A stretch of DNA of 64,000 nt. Source: a virus. Shown piece by piece: positions 21,197 to 29,100 of the stretch. Within the stretch, counting starts at the first letter, position 1; each line of letters opens with the position of its first letter. The position numbers and the translations under genes are program-made. The notes beneath the pieces are model-generated. The model was given only the letters and a program-made list of their open reading frames with translations, ran no database searches and was not told the origin of the DNA. The stretch lies in the IMG/VR virus record IMGVR_UViG_3300030331_006142, positions 62,001 to 126,000 of that record. One strand, 5' to 3'.

Positions 21197-21443
21197 GATA
21201 GTCTAAAAGGTCAGTGTAGCCACCAACCTTTTTGGTATATCCAGTCTCTAAATCGTTAGACAATATAATTGGAACAGTTTCCTGATTATGAAAAGACTTG
21301 TAGTCATCTAAGATTTCAGACCTATCGCAATAATCTAAAAAAACATATTGCTTTCTTTGGGCGGACAAGAAATTTTGTGCCATGATACAAAAACTACAAC
21401 TGGACCTTCCAATAATTATATACCTCTGTTTTTTGTTATCCAT
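21174..21443 (-). CDS. Glutaredoxin-like protein
   Basis: 89 aa. Thioredoxin fold with redox motif CSFC in IIGRSSCSFCIMAQNFL (about residues 15-18), the TVP cis-proline segment (NQETVPIIL) and a GGYTD glutathione-side motif. A likely reductant for ribonucleotide reductase or other thiol enzymes. Confidence 0.85.
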   Translation of the reverse strand: MDNKKQRYIIIGRSSCSFCIMAQNFLSAQRKQYVFLDYCDRSEILDDYKSFHNQETVPIILSNDLETGYTKKVGGYTDLLDYLDDGQGG

Positions 21444-21726
21444 TCAGCAAAATCCTTTTTCCTATTTGCGATTCCTCGATTTGAGAAAAAAGTTCTTCAC
21501 TTGAGCCGAAAACAACAATTTCTTCTGTTTTGTGGCCATGGGATAACCTAACTACACAAAACCTTTTATCAGAGTGCTCTAATCCCTCTGACTTCAGAAA
21601 GTCTTCCACTCCAGAGTGGTCTGATATAGATACGATATTAGAAGGATTTACATATAAAGGTTTTGAGGTGACCTCTCTTTTATATCCTTGGTTTTCAACC
21701 GAAAGTGTTAATAATTTTAATAACAT
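21436..21726 (-). CDS. Hypothetical protein, 96 aa
   Basis: MLLKLLTLSVENQGYKREVT, VNPSNIVSISDHS, VVRLSHGHKTEEIVVFGSSE. The layout resembles flagellar FlbD-like/LytTR-type small beta proteins (I-x-V-x-P-x-x-I), but the match is weak. Overlaps the glutaredoxin start by 8 nt. Function unknown. Confidence 0.5.
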   Translation of the reverse strand: MLLKLLTLSVENQGYKREVTSKPLYVNPSNIVSISDHSGVEDFLKSEGLEHSDKRFCVVRLSHGHKTEEIVVFGSSEELFSQIEESQIGKRILLNG

Positions 21727-21733
21727 ATAAACC

Positions 21734-22009
21734 CTAGGGCCCTCCTATACTCTTTAGAACAAAAGCCCCAATAAGGCCAATCACAGTGGTGAACAGCGTC
21801 CAAATCATTCTGGAGCTGGTCCTCTTCCAGGATTCCAGCTCTCTTAATCTGGCATAAAGACCCTGGTCGGGGTTATATACTGCTTCTTTTATTTTTGCAA
21901 TGTGGTCTGACATTTCTTCCTGTTTGTCTTGCATGACGTCCATACCTGAGCAAATTTTATCTAACTTGCTCTGCATTGACATCATACACACTTTGTTATC
22001 TTCTGTCAT
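21734..22009 (-). CDS. Coiled-coil protein with C-terminal membrane anchor, 91 aa
   Basis: Residues 10-60 form a heptad-rich coil (MQSKLDKICSGMDVMQDKQE), residues 68-88 a span (MIWTLFTTVIGLIGAFVL). The layout is that of XhlA/haemolysin-type phage proteins, which assist holins in Gram-positive phages. A lysis role is possible; no other holin is clear here. Confidence 0.5.
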   Translation of the reverse strand: MTEDNKVCMMSMQSKLDKICSGMDVMQDKQEEMSDHIAKIKEAVYNPDQGLYARLRELESWKRTSSRMIWTLFTTVIGLIGAFVLKSIGGP

Positions 22010-22051
22010 AGTGGCGCCCTCCTTGTGACTACACTATTAAGTAGTGCCAGT

Positions 22052-23617
22052 CTAGTGGACTATGCTGTGATTAGTCAACAAAAGGGTACCGGCAACAGAG
22101 ACTGCATTCTTTAATGCACATCTCGTAACCTTGGCAGGGTCAATAATGCCTGACTCGAAAAGATTTTCTTTTTTTCCTGTTAGAAAATTGAACCCCTCCA
22201 TATCTCCGCACTCACCAATTGTGATGCTTAAGACTTCTGGATTGTGCCCTGCGTTTTGAGCCATTGTGCTAAAGGGGGACTGCAAGGCCTTTTTGAAGAT
22301 TCCCAAGGAAGCTGCCTGCTCTTCGTTATCAAAATCTATATCCATAGCCTGCGAAATGTGAAGCAATGTCATGCCTCCTCCCAATACAATGCCCTCTTGT
22401 TGTGCAGAGTTGACTGCCTCGAGGGCGTCCTCAATCCGATGCTTTTTTTCAATGAGCTCTACCTCAGAATTTGCTCCAACCCTAATAATAGCAACGCCAG
22501 AAGAGAGACGAGTGATTCTGTCTTGCAGCCGTTGAGCTGCATGTAGGTCGTCAGTATCATTGATTTCATTTTTAATCTCCTCAATTCTATTCTCGACAAG
22601 TTCGTAGTCACCCTCGCCATCGACAACAGTTGTTCTGTTCTTGGCAATCTCGATAGATGCTGCCTGGCCGAAGTCAGTAAGTGACACCTCTGTTACTTTG
22701 TGACCTAGAGACTGCTGAAAGAATTTTGCCCCTGTTGCTGTTGCAAGGTCTGACAGGATACCTCTGCGGTCTTCTCCATAACTTGGAGCCTTGACTGCTG
22801 CCACCTTCATCGAGCCACGAATAGTGTTCATGATAAGGGCGGCGAGAGCTTGTCCCTCAATCTCATCTGCGATAATAATAAATGGTCTGCCTTCCCTTGC
22901 TGCTATCTCTAGGGCTGGGAGGATATCGTTTACTTGGTCAATCTTACTATCTGTGATAAGAAACATAGGATTGTCATACTTTGCCAAGCCTCTACGCTCA
23001 TCAGTCACGAATGCTCTAGCGGCATAGCCAGACTGAAACTTGAAACCCTCAACAAGTTCAAGCTTTGTTTCATGAGACTTTGCGTCCTCAACAGACACAG
23101 AGCCGTTCTTACCAATCTTATCTACCGCTGTTGCGATTAGGTCTCCGATAACTTTATCATTGTTGGCAGAGATAGTAGCAACGTGTCGGATATCCTCGAC
23201 AGATGAGATAGGCTTTGCTAAATCAGCAATGCCCTCACAGGCGACCTCACAGCACTTCTCCAGCCCACGTTTAATTTCGATAGGACTAACGCCACTCTCG
23301 ATGTGTTTGTGAGCCTGTCGTAGCAGTTCTCGGGCTAGAATAGTGCTTGTGGTCGTGCCGTCGCCTGCTTCGGCGTTAGTCATGGCAGAAACCTGCTTTA
23401 CAACTTCTGCCCCAGCATTCATAAACGGGTCTTCGAAACTCATATTCTGAGCAACTGTGACTCCGTCTTTTGTAATGAAGGGTCTCTTATCTTTTTGCTG
23501 GATAAGAACATTTTGTCCCTTGGGGCCAAGGGTAGCCGCAACATAATCGGCAAGGGTGTTCACCCCTTCTAGGACTTTGTTGCGCAAAGCCCAGCCGTTC
23601 TCTAGTTTAGTAGTCAT
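22052..23617 (-). CDS. groEL: Phage GroEL chaperonin
   Basis: 521 aa. Equatorial motifs AATLGPKGQNVLI, KDGVTVAQ, EAGDGTTTSTILA, LGGGMTLLHI; apical-domain segments also align (IIIADEIEGQALAALI). Shorter than bacterial GroEL (about 548 aa) and without the Gly-Gly-Met tail. It forms the folding chamber; phage versions assist capsid or other virion proteins. A candidate GroES-type partner lies 14 kb away at 37766-38113. Own sigma70-type promoter. Confidence 0.95.
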   Translation of the reverse strand: MTTKLENGWALRNKVLEGVNTLADYVAATLGPKGQNVLIQQKDKRPFITKDGVTVAQNMSFEDPFMNAGAEVVKQVSAMTNAEAGDGTTTSTILARELLRQAHKHIESGVSPIEIKRGLEKCCEVACEGIADLAKPISSVEDIRHVATISANNDKVIGDLIATAVDKIGKNGSVSVEDAKSHETKLELVEGFKFQSGYAARAFVTDERRGLAKYDNPMFLITDSKIDQVNDILPALEIAAREGRPFIIIADEIEGQALAALIMNTIRGSMKVAAVKAPSYGEDRRGILSDLATATGAKFFQQSLGHKVTEVSLTDFGQAASIEIAKNRTTVVDGEGDYELVENRIEEIKNEINDTDDLHAAQRLQDRITRLSSGVAIIRVGANSEVELIEKKHRIEDALEAVNSAQQEGIVLGGGMTLLHISQAMDIDFDNEEQAASLGIFKKALQSPFSTMAQNAGHNPEVLSITIGECGDMEGFNFLTGKKENLFESGIIDPAKVTRCALKNAVSVAGTLLLTNHSIVH

Positions 23618-23641
23618 GCAACCTCTCTTTGTTATACTACT

Positions 23642-23669
23642 ATTATAATCTATTTTGAAAAAATGTCAA
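23642..23669 (-). promoter_or_regulatory. Sigma70-type promoter of groEL
   Basis: TTGACA, 16 bp, TATAAT, about 25 bp before the groEL start. Confidence 0.75.
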
Positions 23670-23676
23670 GCGTTTT

Positions 23677-25173
23677 TTATTCAGCTGCTGACTTTTCTTC
23701 CACAGCTGATATCGCTTCGTCGGTTGCCTCTTTTAAGGATGCCAAGTCTGACCTAGCTGAGAGGGCATACTCTTTCCGGGCGTCGCCATCTGCGGTACCG
23801 ATAAAGTATTTTGAAACATTTTCATTAAATCTAGCAAGAAAAGTATAAACAGGGGTTATGGTCTTTCTCATTATATCTCCATAAATAAGCCATGTTTTTT
23901 TGAGCTGCTCTTCGCCCAAGAGAACAAACGCAATCTCTCGTTCATTAGCTATATTCTTTGCTTGCTGTGGTGTGAATTCGAATTGGGCTTGGTTTTTATA
24001 TCCCGCTGTTTGACGCAAGGCATTTAAAATGTTTTCTTTATTTCCTGCCTCTATTGCCGCCTGTACTGCGTTAAACTGCGCGGCGGACCCAAACAGCCTG
24101 GTTGCTTTTACGCTCTTTGCATAGTCCTCTTCAGAGAACCCTACTAGTGCTGTTGGTAGCTTTTCAGATGACTCTATCGCGTTCATCAGCCTTTCTCGGT
24201 CAGTACGCAGAGAATAGTTCGCTTTGCCAAGCACCTTTTCAGAAAACTTGACCTGGAAGGCTCTTTCACCTAAGTCCTCTAGGGCAGCGAGTAGCTCCTC
24301 TTTGTTTTTTACTGGTTTTGAAGTCTTTACGAACTTTTTAAACGGGTCGTAAAAAACTTGTATATAATTTTGTAGCGTGATTTCAAATTCACTGAATAAG
24401 AGACTATCAGATGCGCCAGAACCAGAGCGGCGGGCATCTAAATAAACTACGTGGTCTCTACCTCCGGCAAAGTGCTCAACCATGTTTCTCCATGAACCCT
24501 TAACAGCTGTAGTTGGATTGAGTAGCTTTAGAGAATATTCTTTATCTCCAAGCTTTACATCGGTTATTGGCTTGCCTGTTGCTTCATCATCTTCTTCCAC
24601 GTCTGTAATCTGAACTGAGCCCTCACCAAACAAGCCAGCCAAAAAACCTTCGAAGATGAAGCCGCCGGCTGCTTCTGTGAACTGGGCCAAGATTGTGCTC
24701 AAAACTTCTAGGACAACCATTGTAGAAAGTATATCCCCAACAGATGCAAGTTGAACCTTACCAGTCGCGACGTTGTTGATGTGAGATAATTTCTCTTCGA
24801 GAGTGCCACCCGGGATGCCCCTTGTGAAACCCTCTATGATTTTTCTATCTTTAGATTCTGGAACGCCCCAGTCCTCTGATATTCTAAGCTTTGGTAAGCC
24901 TAGCCTTATTTCGTCAGCGGATATTTCTTCCTCTTCTTTTAGAAGCTGCTGAACGCTTTTATTTTCATTCATGCTTCTTGAGACTTTTGAGTAATCAATT
25001 CCCGAAAATATCTCTGTAAGAGTGTTACTAAAGAAGTCGTCAGATATCAAACTTCTCTCTTTCTCTGTTAAAGTTTCATTGTATACTTCTTCAATAAGCT
25101 TAAAAAGATTGCTCTTGTTAGAGAGTATTGGTTTCTTGTTGTTTTCAGATAAGAATTCTTTGTGCCAGGTCAT
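23677..25173 (-). CDS. Large hypothetical protein, possible PD-(D/E)XK-like core, 498 aa
   Basis: N-terminal acidic helical region, then a segment (AGGFIFEGFLAGLFGEGSVQ, ITDVKLGDKEYSLKLL, TAVKGSWRNMVEHF) in the order helix with a conserved Glu, Asp strand, S-x-K strand, as in restriction-endonuclease-like folds. The C-terminal third is helical and ends in Ala/Glu-rich sequence. The usual (D/E)-x-K is S-L-K here, so catalysis is doubtful. I recall similar proteins in marine phages labelled only as structural or unknown. No sigma70-type promoter precedes it. Confidence 0.5.
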   Translation of the reverse strand: MTWHKEFLSENNKKPILSNKSNLFKLIEEVYNETLTEKERSLISDDFFSNTLTEIFSGIDYSKVSRSMNENKSVQQLLKEEEEISADEIRLGLPKLRISEDWGVPESKDRKIIEGFTRGIPGGTLEEKLSHINNVATGKVQLASVGDILSTMVVLEVLSTILAQFTEAAGGFIFEGFLAGLFGEGSVQITDVEEDDEATGKPITDVKLGDKEYSLKLLNPTTAVKGSWRNMVEHFAGGRDHVVYLDARRSGSGASDSLLFSEFEITLQNYIQVFYDPFKKFVKTSKPVKNKEELLAALEDLGERAFQVKFSEKVLGKANYSLRTDRERLMNAIESSEKLPTALVGFSEEDYAKSVKATRLFGSAAQFNAVQAAIEAGNKENILNALRQTAGYKNQAQFEFTPQQAKNIANEREIAFVLLGEEQLKKTWLIYGDIMRKTITPVYTFLARFNENVSKYFIGTADGDARKEYALSARSDLASLKEATDEAISAVEEKSAAE

Positions 25174-25193
25174 AATATATCTCCTCTATATAA

Positions 25194-25859
25194 TTAGATT
25201 ATTTCGTCCGCAATACCCAAGTTTATTGCTTCTTCTGCGGAGATGTATACATCACGTTGGGTCTTGAGCATTTTCTTGATTTTGGCTTTTGTCATTTTAG
25301 TGTAGCTGGCCAACACTTCAATATACCTGTCCTGAATCCATTTAATTTCCTCTAGTTCGTTCTCCATATTGAAGATTGTGCCTCCAGCACCGGCCATTAC
25401 ACTGTGGAGCATAATGCGGCAATTTTTGCCGATTTTTCTCTTTCCCTTCGTGCCGGCAGCGAGAATCGGGACGCCGGCGGACATCACTTTTCCGATGCCA
25501 TGAGTGGATATATCGCAAGTGCTTTTCTTGATGGACGCCATAACATCTAAAATGGAGAACATATCAGATGCACAACCCCCATGAGTGGAGACATACATGT
25601 TAATTGGCCTAGAAACAACAATTTCTCTACTCTCTAGGTCAGAGGGGTCTTCAAGGGTGCTGACATGCGACGTACCTTCGAGATATAGCAAGCTTGCTAC
25701 CACCTCAGAGCCCTTTTGTTCGGTTATATCCCCATACAAACTTATAGTTCTAAGTTCGTGTGTTTCGGGCACGGGGGGCTGAATATTATTTATAATAACA
25801 ATCTGCTCTTCTTTACTTATGCTTTTCGTTTTCTTTTTTTCTTTTGTTTTTTTGCTCAT
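25194..25859 (-). CDS. clpP: ClpP-family serine protease
   Basis: 221 aa. After a Lys-rich N-terminus: SLYGDITEQKG, INMYVSTHGGCASDMFSILD, then GIGKVMSAGVPILAAGTKGK with the catalytic Ser in MSAG, and RIMLHSVMAGAGGT with the His. The catalytic Asp would lie in the following helix region. ClpP forms tetradecameric protease rings. In a phage it could act as head-maturation protease (S14-type) or as a subunit competing with host ClpP; position between virion-like and sigma-like genes does not decide. Confidence 0.85.
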   Translation of the reverse strand: MSKKTKEKKKTKSISKEEQIVIINNIQPPVPETHELRTISLYGDITEQKGSEVVASLLYLEGTSHVSTLEDPSDLESREIVVSRPINMYVSTHGGCASDMFSILDVMASIKKSTCDISTHGIGKVMSAGVPILAAGTKGKRKIGKNCRIMLHSVMAGAGGTIFNMENELEEIKWIQDRYIEVLASYTKMTKAKIKKMLKTQRDVYISAEEAINLGIADEII

Positions 25860-26125
25860 GAAGCCTCTGTTGTGTTAAAGCCTTCCGCTTGGAAATGGGA
25901 AAGCAGGTTGTCTATCTCTTTTTCTGTTGTGTTTTTTTTTGCAAATATTAAAATTTTGCTTTTTTTTCTTAAATCTACGCCCTCTGCGGATAGCAGCCAA
26001 TCTCTTGTGATAAAATATTTTTCAAGCAAATCTTTGTCTTTTTTTGCTGGAAAGTCTAATTGAACCTTGCAGGATGTGGTTGATTCATCAAACCAATAGC
26101 TCAATTTTTTATTTTTAGGAACCAT
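25856..26125 (-). CDS. Hypothetical protein, 89 aa
   Basis: ATG at 26125 preferred: GGAGGG lies about 9 nt upstream. MVPKNKKLSYWFDESTTSCK, VQLDFPAKKDKDLLEKYF, ILIFAKKNTTEKEIDNLLSH. Mixed alpha/beta; ATGA overlap with clpP. Not recognised. Confidence 0.55.
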   Translation of the reverse strand: MVPKNKKLSYWFDESTTSCKVQLDFPAKKDKDLLEKYFITRDWLLSAEGVDLRKKSKILIFAKKNTTEKEIDNLLSHFQAEGFNTTEAS

Positions 26126-26197
26126 AACAAATGCCCTCCGGTAAATCAAAAGCACTTGTTAATAACTATATTATCAAACTTTGTTTGGAAAATCTAT

Positions 26198-26224
26198 AAA
26201 AAAAAGCCCCATTAGGGGCTTTTT
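26198..26224 (-). terminator. Rho-independent terminator
   Basis: Six-bp stem AGCCCC/GGGGCT with a 4-nt loop, followed on the minus strand by eight T. It ends the transcript of the acidic protein gene. T/A runs on both sides make it nearly symmetric. Confidence 0.88.
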
Positions 26225-26245
26225 AAAATGAGTGTGTGTTTTGCC

Positions 26246-26779
26246 TTATCTTACTCTTTCTCTGATAAGCCTTTTTGCTACTCTCTTTAAAACTTCTTGA
26301 ACTATATCATCCTGCATATCGTCACTCATTTCTTCCCCTTCAGGTTCGTCCATATCGAGGTCCATATCCTCTTCAGCATCGAGGTCATCCTCCATATCCT
26401 CTGAGGCCATCGCCTCTTTTAGACGCTCGCCGAGGTCGATTAACAGTTGAGCTTCCTCTTCTGTTAGGCTCATATCTGCCTCCCCCAAATCCATTTCCAT
26501 ATCTTCGGGCTCTTCATCCTCTGGCATATCGTCCATGTCTTCGAGCTCTTCACCGCCTTCTTCATCTTCTTCCTCTTCTTCAAAGAGGTATTCGTCGGTC
26601 GCTTCTGTGACTTCTTCTTCGACTGCTTCTGTGACTTCTTCTTCGACTGCTTCTTCGAGGTCTTTGTCTTTCTTGTTTGCTATTTCGCCAATGAAGTTGT
26701 CCGTCAGTGGGCCAACGTTTGCAAGCTTCATGAACCGGCGGATTGTATTTTCATTTAGTAGGCTTTTATTGTCACTCAT
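26246..26779 (-). CDS. Highly acidic protein, possible head scaffold/core protein
   Basis: 177 aa. N-terminus SLLNENTIRRFMKLANVGPL, then a very long Glu/Asp-rich stretch with short direct repeats (EEVTEAVEEEVTEA) and a basic helical end (IVQEVLKRVAKRLIRERVR). Acidic middle with a helical basic C-terminus is the composition of T4-type prohead core/scaffold proteins. It stands alone between a late-type motif and a terminator, so it is probably made in quantity. Assignment is inference. Confidence 0.5.
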   Translation of the reverse strand: MSDNKSLLNENTIRRFMKLANVGPLTDNFIGEIANKKDKDLEEAVEEEVTEAVEEEVTEATDEYLFEEEEEDEEGGEELEDMDDMPEDEEPEDMEMDLGEADMSLTEEEAQLLIDLGERLKEAMASEDMEDDLDAEEDMDLDMDEPEGEEMSDDMQDDIVQEVLKRVAKRLIRERVR

Positions 26780-26828
26780 TTTCTAGATAATCTCCTTGTT
26801 TTCTGTAGAAAAGCATTGTAAAACACAG

Positions 26829-26839
26829 TAGTAAATAGT
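26829..26839 (-). promoter_or_regulatory. Candidate phage late promoter motif ACTATTTACTA
   Basis: Exact 11-mer, about 50 bp before the acidic protein start, also found before the tail sheath gene and before 63603-63833. No -35 TTGACA accompanies it. Confidence 0.5.
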
Positions 26840-26855
26840 TGTGGCAAATACAAAA

Positions 26856-27062
26856 TCACTTTTTTATTCTTTTTGATAATTTCTTCAAAGCAAGCTTCTC
26901 TATTTGAGAAACCCTTACCAAGGATATGCCCAATCTTTTTGCAATCTGGTCCAATGTCATCGAGCCGTTTTTTCTTATGGATTCGTAGATACAATTATTA
27001 TCTTCTGGGTAATCTATCCAGCACCTTTCTTTGTCTTTGCAGTCGCAATGTTTATCACTCAT
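26856..27062 (-). CDS. Mini sigma-factor-like protein (sigma70 region 4 HTH)
   Basis: 68 aa. Cysteine-rich start (CDCKDKERC), then MTLDQIAKRLGISLVRVSQI, EKLALKKLSKRIKK, which is the helix-turn-helix and trailing helix of sigma70 region 4. No region 2, so not a complete sigma factor; it could bind -35-like DNA or the RNA polymerase flap and redirect transcription. It lies directly upstream of the acidic protein gene with the late-type motif. Confidence 0.7.
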   Translation of the reverse strand: MSDKHCDCKDKERCWIDYPEDNNCIYESIRKNGSMTLDQIAKRLGISLVRVSQIEKLALKKLSKRIKK

Positions 27063-27067
27063 AATCT

Positions 27068-27376
27068 TTATTCAAAATCCTCCTCAATTATATCATATAA
27101 AAAGCTTTCTTCTTCAGTAGACAAAGCTAAATCTGAAAGAATCTCTTGGCCAAGGTTATAATCCCTTTGTGTGGCTTTGCGTTTTCTCTTCCCCATTGTG
27201 CTGCATTTTTGTTTAATTTTGTTTACAGCTAACAAAACATTTTCATCTTTCTCCAAGTAAAGCTTAACAATTCCTCGAAAAAAATCACCTTGCGTAATGG
27301 AGTCGTATCGCAAGCGAACAATCATTCTTGCGTGATTCTCGTCATCACTCTCAAAAACAATTTTTTTACTTTTCAT
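27068..27376 (-). CDS. Hypothetical protein, 102 aa
   Basis: Start at the ATG 27376, overlapping the IMPDH stop by 11 nt; an upstream TTG is possible. MKSKKIVFESDDENHARMIV, RLRYDSITQGDFFRGIVKLY, then a basic segment KQKCSTMGKRKRKATQRD. The first half resembles a ribbon-helix-helix/phage transcription-regulator layout. Not assigned. Confidence 0.5.
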   Translation of the reverse strand: MKSKKIVFESDDENHARMIVRLRYDSITQGDFFRGIVKLYLEKDENVLLAVNKIKQKCSTMGKRKRKATQRDYNLGQEILSDLALSTEEESFLYDIIEEDFE

Positions 27377-28412
27377 TTCTGAGGATGTGAGTACTACTTT
27401 CAACCTGGCCGGCGTTGCTCTGCTTTATGAACCGAGCTCGGACTTGGAGCTCTCGAATACTCCTAGCTCCAGAGTAAGAAAGCCCAGATTTCACATTTCT
27501 GGCCACCTTGTCCAACAACTCCTCTATGGGACCCTTGTATTGTACAGTTGTTGATACACCTTCTAAAGAACGCGCATTTCCCCTCCAAGCAATCTGAGCT
27601 TCTGGTGAGGCCATTCCTCTGTAGACCTTATATTTATTACTCTCTGAAGTGTTCAGCACTTCACCCGGGGTTGCATCTGTGCCTGCTAACATTGAACCCA
27701 GCATTACGAAGTCGGCGCCGGCGCCAAGGGCCTTGACGATGTCCCCGGAATTCTTTATGCCGCCGTCGGCAATAATGGTCGCACCATCAACCAATGAGCA
27801 ATCCAAAATGGATTGGAAGGTAGGCACTCCGTGCCCTGTCTGAATTCTGGTTGAGCATATGGAGCCTCCGCCGATTCCAATCCGAACTGCATCGGCGCCC
27901 CAAGATGACAGTTCCATGTATGCTTCGGGTGTTGCAACGTTGCCCGCCATAATAAGCACGTCTTCGCCGTAGGAGTCCTTAAGAGTTTTTAGTGCTGACT
28001 CTACCAATGTGTGGTGACCATGCGCGACGTCAATACACAAGATTCTTACACCGGCAGAAATTAGGAGTTTAGCTCTTTTAAGGTAATCGTCAGTGGTACC
28101 AATAGCTGCCGATAGTCGCTCTGAGTAAGGATGTGACTCTTCTTCAAGTCTCATCTTGACGGATGCGAACGTACTTGCTTGAGATACCGGCAAGTTGTAC
28201 CTATGCAATATGCCTAGGCCATTAAGTTTGGCCATGGCGTACATCATCTCCGATTCTGTCACGGTGTCCATTGGGCTAGATATAATTGGCAAGGCGAATT
28301 CGCAGTCTCCAATACTAGATGCCAAAGACACTTCTTCTCTTGTATTTATCGAGCTTTTCTGTGGCTCAAGCAACACATCATCAAAACAATGAGCCTGTTT
28401 AATTTTTAACAT
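27366..28412 (-). CDS. IMP dehydrogenase / GMP reductase family enzyme
   Basis: 348 aa from the ATG at 28412 (GGGAG upstream). TIM barrel with FDDVLLEP start, PIISSPMDTVTE, IGIGGGSICSTR (catalytic Cys), GVPTFQSILDC, IADGGIKNSGDIVKALGAGA, YKVYRGMASPEAQ flap and VQYKGPIEELL. No CBS regulatory domains, which normally lie inside IMPDH, so it should escape that feedback control. IMPDH activity (IMP to XMP) is my preferred call, but GMP reductase cannot be ruled out by eye. Confidence 0.85.
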   Translation of the reverse strand: MLKIKQAHCFDDVLLEPQKSSINTREEVSLASSIGDCEFALPIISSPMDTVTESEMMYAMAKLNGLGILHRYNLPVSQASTFASVKMRLEEESHPYSERLSAAIGTTDDYLKRAKLLISAGVRILCIDVAHGHHTLVESALKTLKDSYGEDVLIMAGNVATPEAYMELSSWGADAVRIGIGGGSICSTRIQTGHGVPTFQSILDCSLVDGATIIADGGIKNSGDIVKALGAGADFVMLGSMLAGTDATPGEVLNTSESNKYKVYRGMASPEAQIAWRGNARSLEGVSTTVQYKGPIEELLDKVARNVKSGLSYSGARSIRELQVRARFIKQSNAGQVESSTHILRNEK

Positions 28413-28413
28413 T

Positions 28414-28644
28414 TTAGGATTCTCCCTCTGTTCCATCTAAGCAATTAAGGCACTTCAAAAGTATACTGTCATCTTTTTTTGTCATGTGCCATTCATCTAT
28501 ATTCTCTCCGGGTAAGGGCTGATATCCACAATAAGCACACTGAACCCTGTCTTTGTACTCTTTCATTCTTTTTTTGAATTCTTTCATAAAAGCTTTTTTC
28601 GCAAAAAGAAGCTGCTTTCTCTTAACTTTTCTCGCAATACCCAT
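28414..28644 (-). CDS. Small zinc-ribbon protein, 76 aa
   Basis: Basic helical N-terminus (ARKVKRKQLLFAKKAF) then CAYCGY and, about 25 residues on, CLNCLDG, a C-x2-C pair arrangement for one zinc. The last codon region abuts the IMPDH start. Function unknown; nucleic-acid binding is plausible. Confidence 0.6.
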   Translation of the reverse strand: MGIARKVKRKQLLFAKKAFMKEFKKRMKEYKDRVQCAYCGYQPLPGENIDEWHMTKKDDSILLKCLNCLDGTEGES

Positions 28645-29099
28645 TATGTGTTCCCTGTTGAGCCCAAGGCGCCCGCGCCCCTATCAGTGGCTCCGCCGTA
28701 TAGTTCTTCGGCCGTGGTGACCTCCAATAAAGCAGGACTCTCTATCTTAATAAATACTCCTTGGGCCACTTTATGTCCCGGATGAATAATTTGTATCTCT
28801 GAGCCAATGTTATGGAGGTTAACAAATATCTCCCCTGTATAGCCTTCGTCCACAACGCAGGCGCCTGCGATGAGCGAGCGTTTCGAAGCAATTCCAGACT
28901 TATTCATAACCTGCAGCATGCAGCCCCGGGGGACCTCCATTTTTAACCCTGTTGGAAGTAGTCGCGACTCTCCAGGGGAAATTGTCACACTATCTTCAGA
29001 ATCTGGACAATAAAAAAAGTCCATGCCTGCATCTGTCCTATGAGCCCGGGTGGGTAACTTGGCTGTCGCTCGAACCCTGTAAACCTTAACTTTATTCAC
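28644..29099 (-). CDS. dut: dUTP pyrophosphatase
   Basis: 151 aa trimeric dUTPase with all five motifs: RTDAGMDFF (1), MNKSGIASKRSL (2), GACVVDEGYTGEI (3), HPGHKVAQGVFIK (4) and ATDRGAGALGSTG (5). It hydrolyses dUTP to dUMP, which feeds the phage ThyX and keeps uracil out of DNA. Confidence 0.93.
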   Translation of the reverse strand: MNKVKVYRVRATAKLPTRAHRTDAGMDFFYCPDSEDSVTISPGESRLLPTGLKMEVPRGCMLQVMNKSGIASKRSLIAGACVVDEGYTGEIFVNLHNIGSEIQIIHPGHKVAQGVFIKIESPALLEVTTAEELYGGATDRGAGALGSTGNT

Positions 29100-29100
29100 T

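Noticed and set aside
26275-26786. Plus-strand Ser/Pro/Leu-rich ORFs opposite the acidic protein
   Set aside because: Antisense of Glu/Asp codon runs; low complexity, no SD, opposite to all other genes.
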